A DNA stretch of 64,000 nt from Pseudoips prasinana. Its lineage: Eukaryota; Arthropoda; Insecta; Lepidoptera; Nolidae. Each line of letters opens with the position of its first letter. Within the stretch, counting starts at the first letter, position 1. Location: NCBI GenBank assembly GCA_951640165.1, contig OX621266.1:2914001-2978000 (forward strand), written 5' to 3'. Made by a program: the position numbers and the translations under genes. Positions 1 through 7,979 of this stretch are shown here, piece by piece. The notes under the pieces were generated by a model. The model did no database searches, was not told the DNA's origin, and saw only the letters and a list, made by a program, of their open reading frames with translations.

Positions 1-1
1 G

Positions 2-1624
2 TTCGAGGGGATCATCGCCACCCGGCTAAATAGCCAGTTGCGGGAGGTGGGGCCAGACCTGTCGGACGCCCAGTTCGGGTTCCGACAAGGGCGTTCGACG
101 GTCGATGCGTTGGCCCTACTCAGGGGCCAAGTGCGGGAAGCGGTCGAGGCTGGGGACGGAGTGTTGGCGGTGTCGTTCGACATCGCCAACGCCTTCAACT
201 CCGTGCCCCACTCGACCATATTGGAGGCACTCCGGTATCACGGAGTGCCCCAATATCTGCGGGCGATCCTGGCCAACTACCTGGAGGACCGGGAGGTCCT
301 CCTGGCGGACAGGACGGCCAGGATCAGGTGCTACGGCGCGGAGTCCGGTGTTCCACAAGGTTCGGTGCTAGGGCCCCTCTTGTGGAACATCGGATTCGAT
401 TGGCTGCTGCGCGGCACCCTCCTCCAGGGCACGGGTGTCATCTGCTATGCGGATGACACTCTCCTCGTTGCCCGGGGGAGGAACTTTGGGGAGGCGGCCT
501 GTCTGGCCTCGGCTGGCGGATCCTTAGTGGCAGGTAGGATCCGCCAGCTTGGTTTGAGGGTAGCGCTGAACAAGACCGAGGCCGTGTTCTTTCACGGGCC
601 TCGGCAGCGCTGCCCTCCTGACGCCCACATCGTGGTGGAGGGCGTCCGGATAGGGGTCGGGGCCCAGATGAAGTATCTGGGCCTCGTGCTGGACAGCAGG
701 TGGCGCTTCGGCCCGCACTTTAGCGGGCTGTCGACGCGCCTGCTGAAAGCCGCGGACGCCCTCTCATGGCTCCTCCCAAACCTGGGAGGGCCCAAGGAGC
801 GATGCCGGCGCCTCTATGCCGGCATCCTCAAGAGCATGGCCCTATATGGGGCACCCATCTGGGCGGACTCCCTCCATAGGAGGGAGAATGCAACCGCCAT
901 CCGCAGGCCCCAACGGGCCATTGCACAGCGGGTGGCGAGAGCCTACCGCTCAGTGGGCTTTGCGGCGGCGTGCGCTCTGGCCGGCACCCCTCCCTGGGAA
1001 TTGGAGGCATGGGTGCTCGCCAGAGTGTACGAATGGGCGGCGCGGCGTAGGGCGCTGGGTGAGCGCCCCGCCGCGCAAGAGCGGGATGCCGTGCGGCGGG
1101 AGGCGAGGGACGCAATCGTCCTCCACTGGACACGGGACCTCGCCTCCGCCACATTTGGACGCCGGACGTTGGACGCGCTCAGTCCAGTCCTGCGGGACTG
1201 GCTCGAGCGGTCCCACGGTTTCCTCTCTTTCCGTCTGGTGCAGGTGTTGTCCGGGCATGGTTGTTTCGGAACGCACCTGCATCGGATCCAGAGGGAGGAA
1301 ACCCCGGCGTGCCACGACTGTGGAGCCGCGGAGGACACGGCGCAGCACACCCTCGAGGTGTGCCCAGCCTGGGCTGAGCTGCGCCGTGCCCTGACTGATG
1401 TGGTCGGGCAGGACCTCTCACTTCCCAGTGTGGTCAACTCCATGCTGGGGAGTGAGGAGGCTTGGGCGGCGGTTGCCTCCTTTTGCGAGAATGTCATGTC
1501 GCAAAAGGAGGCGGCGGAGCGCGCGCGGGAGGATGATCCTCTCGCGCCGCCGCTCCGCAGGCGGAGAAGGGGTGGGAGACGGCGGTTGTACGATCGTCGC
1601 CTCCCTCCTTCTGGTGGTGATTAG
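2..1624 (+). CDS. ORF2 C-terminal part (reverse transcriptase, thumb, zinc motif), A0
   Basis: The frame is open from base 2, so this is the C-terminal 540 codons of an ORF2 polyprotein truncated by the window edge. It enters inside the reverse transcriptase, shortly before the QFGFRQGRST block, and keeps the catalytic core: FDIANAF (about 178), GVPQGSVLGPLLWN (about 350) and YADD (446-457). A long thumb and connection region follows, then a C-terminal zinc motif of form CX2CX8HX4C around 1312-1365 after HGCFGTHLHRI, and an arginine-rich tail ending in SGGD. The protein copies element RNA at a nicked telomeric repeat. No frameshift or stop is seen in the visible part. There is no start codon here because the N-terminal endonuclease is outside the window. 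Confidence 0.9.
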   Translation, partial: FEGIIATRLNSQLREVGPDLSDAQFGFRQGRSTVDALALLRGQVREAVEAGDGVLAVSFDIANAFNSVPHSTILEALRYHGVPQYLRAILANYLEDREVLLADRTARIRCYGAESGVPQGSVLGPLLWNIGFDWLLRGTLLQGTGVICYADDTLLVARGRNFGEAACLASAGGSLVAGRIRQLGLRVALNKTEAVFFHGPRQRCPPDAHIVVEGVRIGVGAQMKYLGLVLDSRWRFGPHFSGLSTRLLKAADALSWLLPNLGGPKERCRRLYAGILKSMALYGAPIWADSLHRRENATAIRRPQRAIAQRVARAYRSVGFAAACALAGTPPWELEAWVLARVYEWAARRRALGERPAAQERDAVRREARDAIVLHWTRDLASATFGRRTLDALSPVLRDWLERSHGFLSFRLVQVLSGHGCFGTHLHRIQREETPACHDCGAAEDTAQHTLEVCPAWAELRRALTDVVGQDLSLPSVVNSMLGSEEAWAAVASFCENVMSQKEAAERAREDDPLAPPLRRRRRGGRRRLYDRRLPPSGGD

Positions 1625-1891
1625 CGGGCGACAGGCGCGGGGGCGCCTTCGCTCGCATTGCACCAATCACCACCCTCGTCGGGCGGGAACGGCCGAGCAC
1701 TCACGGTCGTTCCCGGGCCCCTCCAATAAAGGGAGGGGCGTGCGGGCCCCGCTTTAAAGGCGGGCGGTCGTCGGTGGGGGACTGGACGTAAAGGCTTTGC
1801 CGGTTTCCCAGTCCTCCTCCACACAGACGATGCGGGAGTGCCGCTGGGTTATTTTAGTGGGTATGCCGGAGTAGCCGGAGAGTCCCACATA

Positions 1892-1917
1892 ACCCGTCCA
1901 TCCCCCAATGGGCGGGT
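1892..1917 (+). promoter_or_regulatory. 3' UTR hairpin with CCCCCA loop, A0
   Basis: A 10-bp stem ACCCGTCCAT/ATGGGCGGGT (one G.U pair) closes a CCCCCA loop about 30 nt before the poly(A). The same fold recurs in A1-A5, B1, C1 and C2. In SART-type elements conserved 3' UTR structure is known to be needed for reverse transcription; that this hairpin is the signal is inference. Confidence 0.65.
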
Positions 1918-1970
1918 ATGCGTAACGCATTTTTTCCCAGCGCAAACAAAAAAAAAAAAAAAAAAAAAAA

Positions 1971-1979
1971 GGTTAGGTT
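1971..1979 (+). repeat. Telomeric repeat junction A0/A1
   Basis: GGTTAGGTT, nearly two units of the insect telomeric repeat, lies between the poly(A) of A0 and the 5' end of A1. It is the expected target remnant for SART-type insertion. Confidence 0.85.
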
Positions 1980-1984
1980 GGGGC

Positions 1985-2091
1985 GGGGAACCACCCCACA
2001 GTGCTTGCGTCCACGTCGCGTTCCCCGGAAACGTCCCAGTTCTGACCACCGTAACGGAGTGGCAGACTGGGTACGGCTAAAGTGCACTGTG
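1985..2091 (+). ncRNA. HDV-like self-cleaving ribozyme candidate, A1
   Basis: All helices of the HDV double-pseudoknot order are present. P1 is GGGGAAC (1985-1991) with GTTCCCC (2020-2026). P2 is CACAGTGC (1997-2004) with GCACTGTG (2084-2091). P3 is GCG (2007-2009) with CGC (2017-2019), directly followed by the 3' strand of P1. L3 (2010-2016) has CC to pair with GG at 2027-2028 as P1.1. P4 is CCCAGTTCTG (2035-2044) with CAGACTGGG (2063-2071) and one bulged U. J4/2 is TACGGCTAAAGT, with the candidate catalytic C at 2077. Cleavage would fall between 1984 and 1985. Such ribozymes are known at 5' ends of R2 and some other non-LTR elements. The fold was made by eye. Confidence 0.8.
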
Positions 2092-2144
2092 CATCGTAGC
2101 GAACTTAAACTGCTTGGAGTGCTACGAATTTTGAATTGCGGATT

Positions 2145-4280
2145 ATGCCGAAACCTGCGCGGGATGCCCTCGGGCATTTCACTAGAAAAGGCCCTTCTCA
2201 GGGCCAACCCAAAGGCCCTTCTCAGGGCCAACCCAAAGGCCCTTCTCAGGGCCAACCCAAAGGCCCTTCTCAGGGCCAACCAAAAGGCCCTTCTCAGGGC
2301 CAACGCGACGCGTCGGCGTCGAACGAAGGCAGGGCCTTCTACGGAGGAAATGTGGACGAATTGTCGGACTCCGACACCGAGTCCATAGTGTCGGATGCCA
2401 GTGCGATGGCGATCGAAGATAGTCGGTCACGCTCGGCATCGAGGAAGAGGACCTTCTTAAAGGTCGTGTCCGATGGCTCCTCGGGCTCAGGCTCGGTGAA
2501 GGAGCCCAAAAAGAGGGTCAAGGCCAAAAAGGCGTTAACAGCAGCAGACACCCACGACGTGGGTTTGGCCAATGCCCAGCGTGAGTTGGACCTGGCACGT
2601 CGGGAGCAGCTCCAGCAAGAGCTGGAGGAGCGGGTTATGGCCAAGGAGGAGCGGGCACGCATCGCTCGTGCCAAGGCCGAGTACGGGGCGTCCCGCGTCC
2701 TATACGCGGACCACTCCCTGGCCGAGCTGGAGAAGATGGCCTTGGAGGACGAAGAGGCGATCGTGGAGGTTGCCGCCAAGTCCTCGCATCTGAAGGGGAC
2801 TTTCCAGAAGTCCCTCAGATGCCGGGCCGCCAGCATGCGTTGCATCATCGCGGAGCTGGTGGACCGCAAGGCCAGCGAAGAAACAAGGCAACTGCAGGCG
2901 AAAGTAGATCGCCTGCAGGCGGAGGTCAGCCAGCTGCACTTAAAGCTGGCTGAAGCCACGGCCCGGCCATCCCAAGCCGAGCCTAGACCTGCGGCAGAGG
3001 GCCTCGCTCCCTCCTCCGGCCTTGAGGAAATCCTCCGCAGGGCTATGGGGGAGCAGAGAGAATTTGTTAGGGCCTGCCTAGCGGGCATAGAGGACCGGCT
3101 CCTGCCGGAGAAACGCCTCCGACCACCGCTTGCGGCGGACAAGAGGCGAGTGGAGCCGGTAGCAACCTCCCAGAGGGAGGACGCCCAACTCCCGTCCACA
3201 ACCCCGACCAACCAGCAGGGCTGGACGAGGGTGGTCGGTAAGGGGAAGGGCAAAGGCAAAAGGACGGCACCTGTCGTCCCTGCCGTCCCCGCCACCACCA
3301 CTCCCAGCCAGTCGCGGCCAGCTGGCAAAGGGAAGGGGAAGGGGAAGAGCACCCCTCCAGCCCCAGCCGTCTCCGCCACCACCCCTGCCGGTCAGTCGTC
3401 GACTGGCAAGGGAAAGGGGAAGGGTTCGCCCCCAGCCGGTGCCAAGAGGAATCTTGTTCCTCCCAAGACCGCGGCCGTCGTGGTGACGCTCACCGCAAAG
3501 GCCGCGGAGCGGGGTGAGACGTACGCGTCCATAATGGTGCGGGCGCGTGCAAATGCCGATCCCACCAAATTGGGGATCGGTAAAGTCTCATGCCGCCGGA
3601 CACAGGCTGGGGCCCGAATCTTTGAGTTCCCGGGTGCCGAGGGCGGGAAGAACGCTGACCTCTTCGCAGCGAAGCTGCAAGAGGTCATTGCGGACGACGC
3701 GAAGGTGGCCAGGCCGGTGAAATCGGCGGCCTTCGAGGTGACGGACCTGGACGACTCCGTCACCAAGGAGGAGGTGGTAGCGGCGGTCGCAGCCATAGGT
3801 GGCTGCGCAGTCGCAGCGGTGCAGGGCGGGGGCATCAGGCCCGGGCGCGGCGGCATGGGCGCAATTCGCCTGGAGTGCCCAGTCGCCGCTGCCAAAGCCG
3901 TCCTCGAGAAGGGACGGCTCGCCGTCGGGTTCAGCTCGGCGGCGGTCCGGGCCCTTGAGGTCCCGCCGCTGAGGTGTTACCGGTGCTTCGGCATCGGTCA
4001 CACCCGGGCCCTCTGTCCGTCCAGTGTCGACAGGACGGACAGCTGCTACCGCTGCGGCAAGGAGGGGCACAAAGCCGCCTCCTGCGAGGCCACCGCACCG
4101 CACTGCGCGGTGTGTGCCGCCAGTGGCCGCCCTGCGGGCCACATTATGAAGGGGAGGAATTGTATTCCTCCCCTTAAGAAGGGCAAAGCGCAGGCGCCGA
4201 CCCGGCCTGTCGCTGCCACCGCCACCCCAGTAGCTGGGACCTCGGCGGCTGTGGAGGAGGAGGGTGTGATGTCCGATTAA
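2145..4280 (+). CDS. ORF1 Gag-like RNA-binding protein, A1
   Basis: A 711-residue protein expected to coat element RNA and carry it to telomeres. The ATG at 2145 is preferred over upstream non-AUG codons because MPK.ARDALGHF is the start shared by all family A copies. Order: five tandem 8-residue KGPSQGQP units (about residues 15-54), an acidic serine-rich and basic stretch, a predicted coiled coil rich in E, R, L and Q (about 140-260), a Lys-Gly and Pro-rich linker with GKGKGKG runs, a conserved AAVVVTL...AERG domain, and three C-terminal zinc knuckles: CX2CX4HX4C twice (near 610 and 632) and CX2CX8HX6C (near 655). The stop overlaps the ORF2 start as TAATG. The GK-rich linker varies in length between copies. 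Confidence 0.92.
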   Translation: MPKPARDALGHFTRKGPSQGQPKGPSQGQPKGPSQGQPKGPSQGQPKGPSQGQRDASASNEGRAFYGGNVDELSDSDTESIVSDASAMAIEDSRSRSASRKRTFLKVVSDGSSGSGSVKEPKKRVKAKKALTAADTHDVGLANAQRELDLARREQLQQELEERVMAKEERARIARAKAEYGASRVLYADHSLAELEKMALEDEEAIVEVAAKSSHLKGTFQKSLRCRAASMRCIIAELVDRKASEETRQLQAKVDRLQAEVSQLHLKLAEATARPSQAEPRPAAEGLAPSSGLEEILRRAMGEQREFVRACLAGIEDRLLPEKRLRPPLAADKRRVEPVATSQREDAQLPSTTPTNQQGWTRVVGKGKGKGKRTAPVVPAVPATTTPSQSRPAGKGKGKGKSTPPAPAVSATTPAGQSSTGKGKGKGSPPAGAKRNLVPPKTAAVVVTLTAKAAERGETYASIMVRARANADPTKLGIGKVSCRRTQAGARIFEFPGAEGGKNADLFAAKLQEVIADDAKVARPVKSAAFEVTDLDDSVTKEEVVAAVAAIGGCAVAAVQGGGIRPGRGGMGAIRLECPVAAAKAVLEKGRLAVGFSSAAVRALEVPPLRCYRCFGIGHTRALCPSSVDRTDSCYRCGKEGHKAASCEATAPHCAVCAASGRPAGHIMKGRNCIPPLKKGKAQAPTRPVAATATPVAGTSAAVEEEGVMSD
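2188..2303 (+). repeat. 24-bp tandem repeat in ORF1 start region, A1 (5 units)
   Basis: Five 24-bp units encode KGPSQGQP. Each unit contains the inverted repeat GGCCCT-TCTC-AGGGCC, so the RNA could form a row of short hairpins. Unit number differs between copies (4 or 5). Confidence 0.9.
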
Positions 4281-7200
4281 TGGGTAGAGTCGGACATCGC
4301 ATCCTCCAGGCGAACACCAACCACTGCAGAGCGGCACAGGATCTGCTGATGCAGACTGTGGCCGAGTGGTTGGTGGACGTGGCGGTGGTCGCCGAGCCGT
4401 ACTCGATACCTGGCCGTTGGCTGGGTGATCGGGACGGCTTGGTGGCGTTGGTGTCGCGGCCTGCCACGGACTCCCCTCCCCTCTCGCTTTTAGAGAGGGG
4501 TCCGGGATACGTGGCCGCCGCGTGGGGAGAAATAGCCCTGGTTGGGGTCTATTTCTCCCCAAACCGCCCTCTAAGGGACTTCGAGGATTTTCTCGAAGTC
4601 CTTACGGCAGTCGTCGGGAGGGCGGCGCCACGTCAGGTCGTCATATTGGGCGACCTGAACGCCAAGGCGGTGGCCTGGGGCAACCCAGCGGTGTCCTGCA
4701 ACGTCCGGGGGCACGCCGTCGAATTTTGGTCGGCTTCGTGCGGCGTGTCCCTCCTGAACAGGGGGGATGTTCACACGTGTGTGCGGCAACGGGGAGGGTC
4801 AGTGGTGGACGTATCGTTCGCCACCCCCGTTCTAGCCGCCCGCGTCGTGAACTGGCGGGTGGAGTTGGTGGAGACCCTGTCGGACCACCGATATGTGCGG
4901 TTCGACATCTCCACCCAGAGCCCGCGGGGGATGGCCCGCTCGGGCCAATCTCCCTTCCCGCGGTGGGCTCTCACCCGCCTGGACCGGGAGGCAGCCCAGG
5001 AGGCTGCGTTCCTCCGGGACTGGCTCTCGCCCCCTGTTGAGGTCACGGACGTGGACGCCGCAGCGGTTCAGCTGCGGGGGTCCCTGACCGAGGTGTGCAA
5101 CTCCAGCATGCCTCGGTCTCGCCGTCCGCCTCCCCGTCGCGCCGTTTATTGGTGGACGGGGGAGCTGGCGGCGCTACGGGCCGCGTGCGTGGAGGCCAGG
5201 AGGGCCTACACGCGGAGTCGGCGGCGCACCAGCCGATGTCAGGCTGAGGAGGACCGCCTCTACGCCTCTTACCTAGAGGCAAAGACGGTCCTCAAGTCGG
5301 AAATGTGCGCCGCCGAGGACTCGGCAAAGGCCGAGATGCTGGAGGGTCTCGACAGGGATCCGTTTGGGAGGCCGTATAAGCAGGCGCGGAGCCAGCTGCG
5401 CCCTTACGGTCCCCCATTAGCGGAGACCCTAGAGCCGGCGTTGCTGGATGGGGTGGTTCGGTCACTGTTTCCGCGCAGGACCGACTTCACCCCACCAACG
5501 ATGAACCCCCCGCTGGGGGGGGTGGTGGCTTCGCCGGAGGAGGAGGTCCCTCCAGTATCGGTGGAGGAATTTCGCGCGGGGGTTCTGTCCCTCCGCGCGA
5601 AGAAGACGGCCCCTGGACCGGATGGTGTCCCCGCACGGGTGGTGGCCATCGCGGCGTCCCTCATGGAGGAGAGGTTTCGGGACCTCTTCAGCGCGTGCCT
5701 GACGGCTGGGAGGTTCCCGAAAATCTGGAAGGAGGGGCAGCTTTGCCTGCTCCGGAAGGAGGGACGCCCGGTGGACTCCCCCTCGGCATACCGGCCCATC
5801 GTTCTGCTCGATGAGGTCGGTAAATTGTTCGAGGGGATCATCGCCACCCGGCTTAATAGCCAGTTGCGGGAGGTAGGGCCAGACCTGTCGGACGCCCAGT
5901 TCGGGTTTCGACAGGGGCGTTCGACGGTCGACGCGGTGGCCCTACTCAGGGGCCAAGTGCAGGAGGCGGTTGGAGCTGGGGACGGAGTGTTGGCGGTGTC
6001 GTTCGACATCGCCAACGCGTTCAACTCCGTGCCCCACTCGACCATATTGGAGGCACTCCGGTACCACGGAGTGCCCCAATATCTGCGGGTGATCCTGGCC
6101 AACTACCTGGAGGACCGGGAGGTCCTCCTGGCGGACAGGACGGCCAGGATCAGGCGCTACGGCGCGGAGTCCGGTGTTCCACAGGGTTCGGTGCTAGGGC
6201 CCCTCTTGTGGAACATCGGATTCGATTGGCTGCTGCGCGGCACCCTCCACCAGGACACGAGTGTCATCTGCTACGCGGATGACACTCTCCTCGTTGCCCG
6301 GGGGAGGGATTTTAGGGAGGCGGCCTGTCTGGCCTCAGCTGGCGGATCCTTAGTGGCAGGTAGGATCCGCCAGCTTGGTTTGAGGGTGGCGCTGAACAAG
6401 ACCGAGGCCGTGTTCTTTCACGGGCCTCGGCAGCGCTGCCCTCCTGATGCCCACATTGTGGTGGAGGGCGTCCGGATAGGGGTCGGGGCCCAGATGAAGT
6501 ATCTGGGCCTCGTGCTGGACAGCAGGTGGCGCTTCGGCCCGCACTTCAGCGGGCTGTCGACGCGCCTGCTGAAAGCCGCGGACGCCCTCTCATGGCTCCT
6601 CCCAAACCTGGGAGGGCCCAAGGAGCGATGCCGGCGCCTCTATGCCGGCATCCTCAAGAGTATGGCCCTGTACGGGGCACCCATCTGGGCGGACTCCCTC
6701 CACAGGAGGGAGAATGCAACCGCCATCCGCAGGCCCCAACGGGCCATTGCACAGCGGGTGGCGAGAGCCTACCGCTCAGTGGGCTTCGCGGCGGCGTGCG
6801 CTCTGGCCGGCACCCCTCCCTGGGAATTGGAGGCATGGGTGCTCGCCAGAGTGTACGAATGGGCGGCGCGGCGTAGGGCGCTGGGTGAGCGCCCCGCCGC
6901 GCAAGAGCGGGATGCCGTGCGGCGGGAGGCGAGGGACGCAATCGTCCTACACTGGACACGGGACCTCGCCTCCGCCACATTTGGACGCCGGACGCTGGAC
7001 GCGCTCGGTCCAGTCCTGCGGGACTGGCTCGAGCGCCCCCACGGTTTCCTCTCTTTCCGTCTGGTGCAGGTGTTGTCCGGGCATGGCTGCTTCGGAACGC
7101 ACCTGCATCGGATCCAGAGGGAGGAAACCCCGGCGTGCCACGACTGTGGAGCCGCGGAGGACACGGCGCAGCACACCCTCGAGGTGTGCCCAGCCTGGGC

Positions 7201-7450
7201 TGAGCTGCGCCGTGCCCTGACAGATGTGGTCGGAATGGACCTCTCACTTCCCAGTGTGGTGAACTCCATGCTGGGGAGTGAGGAGGCTTGGGCGGCGGTT
7301 GCCTCCTTTTGCGAGAATGTCATGTCGCAAAAGGAGGCGGCGGAGCGTGCGCGGGAGGATGATCCTCTCGCGCCGCCGCTCCGCAGGCGAAGAAGGGGTG
7401 GGAGACGGCGGTTGTACGATCGTCGCCTCCCTCCTTCTGGTGGTGATTAG
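4280..7450 (+). CDS. ORF2 endonuclease-reverse transcriptase, A1
   Basis: A 1,056-residue protein beginning at the ATG of TAATG. An N-terminal APE-type endonuclease carries QANTNHC (10-16), AEPY (38-41), GDLNAK (124-129) and SDHRYVRF (201-208); it should nick the telomeric repeat. The reverse transcriptase follows with AYRPIVLLDEVGKLFE, QFGFRQGRST, motif A FDIANAF (near 575), GVPQGSVLGPLLWN and YADD (665-668). After the thumb comes HGCFGTHLHRI and a CX2CX8HX4C zinc motif (about 950-967), then an Arg-rich tail ending SGGD. Length fits R1-clade ORF2 proteins. No stop or frameshift and all catalytic residues are present, so this is one of the better candidates for an active copy. Confidence 0.94.
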   Translation: MGRVGHRILQANTNHCRAAQDLLMQTVAEWLVDVAVVAEPYSIPGRWLGDRDGLVALVSRPATDSPPLSLLERGPGYVAAAWGEIALVGVYFSPNRPLRDFEDFLEVLTAVVGRAAPRQVVILGDLNAKAVAWGNPAVSCNVRGHAVEFWSASCGVSLLNRGDVHTCVRQRGGSVVDVSFATPVLAARVVNWRVELVETLSDHRYVRFDISTQSPRGMARSGQSPFPRWALTRLDREAAQEAAFLRDWLSPPVEVTDVDAAAVQLRGSLTEVCNSSMPRSRRPPPRRAVYWWTGELAALRAACVEARRAYTRSRRRTSRCQAEEDRLYASYLEAKTVLKSEMCAAEDSAKAEMLEGLDRDPFGRPYKQARSQLRPYGPPLAETLEPALLDGVVRSLFPRRTDFTPPTMNPPLGGVVASPEEEVPPVSVEEFRAGVLSLRAKKTAPGPDGVPARVVAIAASLMEERFRDLFSACLTAGRFPKIWKEGQLCLLRKEGRPVDSPSAYRPIVLLDEVGKLFEGIIATRLNSQLREVGPDLSDAQFGFRQGRSTVDAVALLRGQVQEAVGAGDGVLAVSFDIANAFNSVPHSTILEALRYHGVPQYLRVILANYLEDREVLLADRTARIRRYGAESGVPQGSVLGPLLWNIGFDWLLRGTLHQDTSVICYADDTLLVARGRDFREAACLASAGGSLVAGRIRQLGLRVALNKTEAVFFHGPRQRCPPDAHIVVEGVRIGVGAQMKYLGLVLDSRWRFGPHFSGLSTRLLKAADALSWLLPNLGGPKERCRRLYAGILKSMALYGAPIWADSLHRRENATAIRRPQRAIAQRVARAYRSVGFAAACALAGTPPWELEAWVLARVYEWAARRRALGERPAAQERDAVRREARDAIVLHWTRDLASATFGRRTLDALGPVLRDWLERPHGFLSFRLVQVLSGHGCFGTHLHRIQREETPACHDCGAAEDTAQHTLEVCPAWAELRRALTDVVGMDLSLPSVVNSMLGSEEAWAAVASFCENVMSQKEAAERAREDDPLAPPLRRRRRGGRRRLYDRRLPPSGGD

Positions 7451-7716
7451 CGGGCGACAGGCGCGGGGGCGCCTTCGCTCGCATTGCACAAATCGCCACC
7501 ATCGTCGGGCGGGAACGGCCGAGCACTCACGGTCGTTCCCGGGCCCCTCCACTTAGGGAGGGGCGTGCGGGCCCCGCTGTAAAGGCGGGCGGTCGTCGGT
7601 GGGGGACTGGACGTAAAGGCTGTGCCGGTTTCCCAGTCCTCCTCCACACAGACGATGCGGGAGTGCCGCTGGGTTATTTTAGTGGGTATGCCGGGCTAGC
7701 CGGAGAGTCCCACATA

Positions 7717-7742
7717 ACCCGTCCATCCCCCAATGGGCGGGT
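7717..7742 (+). promoter_or_regulatory. 3' UTR hairpin with CCCCCA loop, A1
   Basis: Same 10-bp stem and CCCCCA loop as in A0, placed about 30 nt upstream of the poly(A). Confidence 0.65.
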
Positions 7743-7800
7743 ATGCGTAACGCATTTTTTTCCCAGCGCAAACAAAAAAAAAAAAAAAAAAAAAAAAAAA

Positions 7801-7809
7801 GGTTAGGTT
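7801..7809 (+). repeat. Telomeric repeat junction A1/B1
   Basis: GGTTAGGTT between the poly(A) of A1 and the first base of the B1 ribozyme-like domain. Confidence 0.85.
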
Positions 7810-7979
7810 GGGGCACGTGGTCGGAAAACCTCCTCGTGGTCCGAGGCTTCTGGTCCCATTCGAATATTTATATTCGGTGGGAACGGAAGTTTTTCGGATT
7901 GGTGTGCCCTGGGCATGGGCGCTGGTTTTTTCCTATGCATGCATGGGGATAAGCCACCGTCCGTGGCGAATATTCCGAC
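7810..7979 (+). ncRNA. HDV-like ribozyme candidate with enlarged L3, B1
   Basis: P1 is GGGGCAC (7810-7816) with GTGCCCT (7904-7910), opening with a G.U wobble as in HDV itself. P2 is GTCGGAA (7820-7826) with TTCCGAC (7973-7979). P3 is ACC (7828-7830) with GGT (7901-7903), immediately before the P1 3' strand. P4 is GGGCGCTGG (7917-7925) with CCACCGTCC (7954-7962), one mismatch. J4/2 is GTGGCGAATA, containing GGCGAAT as in genomic HDV. L3 is about 70 nt and contains extra hairpins. Predicted cleavage is exactly at the telomere/element boundary. Manual fold only. Confidence 0.68.

Larger units (their letters stand above)
1..1970 (+). mobile_element. SART-like element A0, right part only
   Basis: Right-hand portion of a family A telomere-specific non-LTR retrotransposon; its 5' half lies left of the window. 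It holds the end of ORF2, a GC-rich 3' UTR (1625-1947) and a poly(A) tail (about 1948-1970) followed directly by GGTTAGGTT. Base 1 aligns with base 5827 of copy A1, and identity to A1 is very high throughout. Confidence 0.9.
1980..7800 (+). mobile_element. SART-like element A1, full length
   Basis: Complete family A element of about 5.8 kb: ribozyme-like 5' domain, ORF1, ORF2 overlapping by one base, 3' UTR with hairpin, and poly(A) (7774-7800). It is flanked on both sides by GGTTAGGTT. All reading frames are open, so it is a candidate active copy. The 5' end carries an extra GGGGC (1980-1984) before the predicted ribozyme cleavage site. Confidence 0.92.

Noticed and set aside
105..1497. Many long open frames on the opposite strand and other frames across the GC-rich array
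   Set aside because: They mirror ORF1/ORF2 and recur in each copy only because the coding sequence is GC-rich and conserved; their products have no domain pattern of their own.
1948..1970. Poly(A) tracts as assembly artefacts
   Set aside because: They occur at the same place after the same 3' UTR in nine copies with different lengths, as expected for LINE tails.
1918..2388. Open frame with KALLRANP repeats overlapping the ORF1 start
   Set aside because: It is the +1 reading of the 24-bp repeat; it is not conserved beyond the repeat and has no proper leader.
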